Assembly (NCBI RefSeq): GCF_018402285.1
Contig: NZ_JAGYJH010000001.1
Span: 1 to 64,000 of the forward strand
DNA: 64,000 nt
DNA from: Hyphomonas sp.
GTDB taxonomy: Bacteria > Pseudomonadota > Alphaproteobacteria > Caulobacterales > Hyphomonadaceae
Direction: 5' to 3'
Positions 62,354 to 64,000 of this stretch are shown here, piece after piece. The notes beneath the pieces are model-generated. The model had not been told where the DNA came from, ran no database searches, and was given only the letters and a program-made list of their open reading frames with translations. Within the stretch, counting starts at the first letter, position 1. Each line of letters opens with the position of its first letter. The translations under genes were made by a program, and so were the position numbers.

Positions 62354-63867
62354 GGGTTCATCTCCTGATTTTTGTCTGCGCCTGCTACTGTAGCAGCGGC
62401 AATGAAGGCATGAAGCCGGTCCGCAATGCCCGCTTTCAGCGTGTCTTCGTCATAAGGGGAATGCCCGCCGGGCAGCGCGACCAGTTCTACTCGCTTCTGA
62501 GGCAGATCATTATGGGTCAGCGCATACTGCGTACCCAGCAGCGTTGTCGCAAGATCGCGGTATCCGGCAAAAACCAGAAGGTTCACGCCGGCCTTCTCCT
62601 GCATGAAACGGGACAGGACCGGCGCCGAGCTCACATAAAACCTGGGAGACTTGGCAGACGCCCGCCAGTCCCACGCAAAATTGGCGTCCAGATTGAGCGA
62701 GCGATATTCCTCGCCTGCCGGCACGCCCGCGACCTGCGCAAGATACTCCGCGATGTCCTGAGATACGATGACATTCGACCGCCCGAGCCCCAGGGACGGG
62801 TCATTCGCAGCAGCCGGCCGGTGATCATTCACCTCCGGCGACGGCAAGGGGGATGTCACGGCGGTGTTCAGACGGCTGACGAGCAAGCCATCCTGCGCCA
62901 GAACATTTTCCAGGAAAAACTGGATATCAATGCGCAGGTCTGCACCAGCCACATCTTCTGCCGAAAGCCCGGTCATCCCGGCAATCTTAGCGGCCACTGC
63001 CGCCTTCTCATCGGCCCCGATCAGGTCACCCTTCTGCAGCGCCAGCAGGTAATCGCTCTGCGCATAGGCGCGCGCAATCTCCCAGCTTTCCGCCTCGGTT
63101 TCGGCTTCAATATCCGACCGCCCAAACCGCCAGGCCGTCGCCGCCATCGTCGGCAGCGCAAACACATGGCCAAGATCGGTCTGCCCCGCCCCGCTGTCGA
63201 GCGCGGGCGAGACCATCACAAGCCCCCGCACATCCAGATCGCCGACCTTGGCGACCAGATTGGCCAGCCGTGTCCCGCCATAGCTCTGCCCGGCGAGCAC
63301 CAGCGGCGACCCGGTGCGGTCATTCTCTTCCAGCCAGACGCGGATGAAACGGTTCACCGCGTCCACATCTCCCTCAATACCGAGATAGCGCGCCTGTCCT
63401 TCTTCGGAGTTTGCCCGGCTGAAACCGGTTGCCACAGGATCAATGAAGACAAGATCTGCTGACCTCAGGAGGGTGTACGGATTATCCGGAAAGGTCCTGT
63501 CTTTCCCCCGCGCCTTGGGTCCGATGGAGAAATGGAGCGGCGAGGAAGATGCCCCCGGACCGCCATTGAACAGGAACATCACTGGCCGCGCCACAACATC
63601 ACAGTCGCAGTCCATAAGGTAGGCCGTGGCCGAAATGGTCGCGCTGTCGCGCTCTTCGGGATCCAGCTTCAGCGCGCTCCACGCCACCGCGTATTCGACC
63701 GGCGGCAATCCCGCCCGGTCCTGCACGCTCTGGTCCGGGCCTTGCGCAAATATGGTCCAGGCGTCAGGCGCAGCAGCAACGGGCGCTCCATTGGCGGCGC
63801 ATCCGGCGAGAATACCGAGGATCGCGGCGGCAGAGAGCGCCTTCTTGAGTCGAGACAGTTTCATCAT
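62350..63867 (-). CDS. S10 family serine carboxypeptidase-like lipoprotein
   Basis: 505 residues, lipoprotein signal (AAAILGILAGC). Serine carboxypeptidase fold: FLFNGGPGASSSPLHFSIGP as the oxyanion region, the nucleophile in LAGQSYGGTRLANL, the catalytic Asp in FAGYRDLATT and His in LPGGHSPYDED. It would cut C-terminal residues from peptides outside the cytoplasm. It is translationally coupled to the amidohydrolase-RidA gene (ATGA overlap), so the two likely act in sequence on one class of substrates. Two adjacent ATGs (63867/63864) can serve as start. Confidence 0.92.
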   Translation of the reverse strand: MMKLSRLKKALSAAAILGILAGCAANGAPVAAAPDAWTIFAQGPDQSVQDRAGLPPVEYAVAWSALKLDPEERDSATISATAYLMDCDCDVVARPVMFLFNGGPGASSSPLHFSIGPKARGKDRTFPDNPYTLLRSADLVFIDPVATGFSRANSEEGQARYLGIEGDVDAVNRFIRVWLEENDRTGSPLVLAGQSYGGTRLANLVAKVGDLDVRGLVMVSPALDSGAGQTDLGHVFALPTMAATAWRFGRSDIEAETEAESWEIARAYAQSDYLLALQKGDLIGADEKAAVAAKIAGMTGLSAEDVAGADLRIDIQFFLENVLAQDGLLVSRLNTAVTSPLPSPEVNDHRPAAANDPSLGLGRSNVIVSQDIAEYLAQVAGVPAGEEYRSLNLDANFAWDWRASAKSPRFYVSSAPVLSRFMQEKAGVNLLVFAGYRDLATTLLGTQYALTHNDLPQKRVELVALPGGHSPYDEDTLKAGIADRLHAFIAAATVAGADKNQEMNP

Positions 63868-63966
63868 CCCCTAGACTCTCCTCATGCAGCGGAAAAATCC
63901 TATGCCTATCGCCCGCGCAGAAACACCCCGCCGGGAACAATCATGCATATTCGGGAAAAGGAACGC

Positions 63967-64000
63967 ATGATCCATTCCACCGCCACCGCTATAATGAAAA
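63967..64000 (+). CDS. Possible start of a rightward gene, cut by the window end
   Basis: An ATG follows AAAAGGAACGC at a good ribosome-site distance and begins MIHSTATAIMK before the window ends. Eleven codons are too few to name a product. The region between it and the S10 gene (63868-63966) would hold divergent promoters. Confidence 0.35.
   Translation, partial: MIHSTATAIMK

Overview
The window is a compact, roughly 60% or higher G+C chromosomal segment from an alphaproteobacterium. The closest fit is a Hyphomonas-like member of the Hyphomonadaceae or Caulobacterales. That placement is an inference from gene content (aa3 oxidase cluster, class I PHA synthase plus phasin, DUF2842, DUF1499, a CtrA-type box) and was not tested by search. 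Nearly everything is housekeeping or ordinary accessory metabolism. I see no prophage, insertion sequence, CRISPR array or rRNA operon. Two tRNAs are present: Val(UAC) and the lysidine-type Ile2(CAU).

Layout. 1-9 kb: tRNA-Val, lon, parE with a CtrA-like box upstream, an NfeD/SPFH membrane pair, a peroxiredoxin, endonuclease V, a frameshifted yqgE and a SUFU-domain protein. 9-18.5 kb: an EAL phosphodiesterase, a GNAT acetyltransferase, thrC, then a complete cytochrome aa3 oxidase operon read leftwards (ctaC, ctaD, ctaB, a small membrane protein, ctaG, ctaE, surf1) that runs into thrC. 18.6-28.4 kb: a TPR protein, tldD, rhodanese and DUF454 genes, a broken TonB-like gene, a serine hydrolase, clpA with clpS, DUF1499, a TTC38-like TPR protein and a phasin. 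28.6-36 kb: a D,D-carboxypeptidase, arabinose-5-phosphate isomerase, a SIMPL protein, tRNA-Ile2, a CapD-type epimerase/dehydratase, and a MarR-controlled GST/DUF1428 locus. 36-45.4 kb: glpX, hom, an EF-hand lipoprotein, a zinc-ribbon protein, an aminotransferase, phaC, argC, rpsI and rplM. 45.4-64 kb: a lipoprotein, ctaA, DUF2842, three CoA-transferases with a truncated thioesterase, a succinate-semialdehyde dehydrogenase, nadE, gltX, a pectinacetylesterase-like lipoprotein, a truncated haemoglobin, an Lrp/AsnC regulator, and an operon of an S10 carboxypeptidase and an amidohydrolase-RidA fusion.

How genes work together. The cta cluster plus the distant ctaA supply subunits, haem A and copper for one terminal oxidase. 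clpS and clpA form the N-end-rule protease adaptor and unfoldase. phaC and the phasin serve polyhydroxyalkanoate storage. hom, thrC and the aminotransferase belong to aspartate-family amino acid metabolism.

The most notable observations are: (i) four genes (yqgE, ctaB, an EF-hand lipoprotein, argC) that each become normal if a single base is removed, three of them at C/G runs, so base-calling errors or recent decay must be resolved; (ii) the secreted amidohydrolase-RidA fusion in an operon with an S10 carboxypeptidase; (iii) a marR promoter whose spacer is a palindrome and whose start codon falls at the expected transcription start; (iv) an rplM-rpsI promoter inside the divergent lipoprotein gene; (v) a 77-bp nested inverted repeat after the aminotransferase gene.
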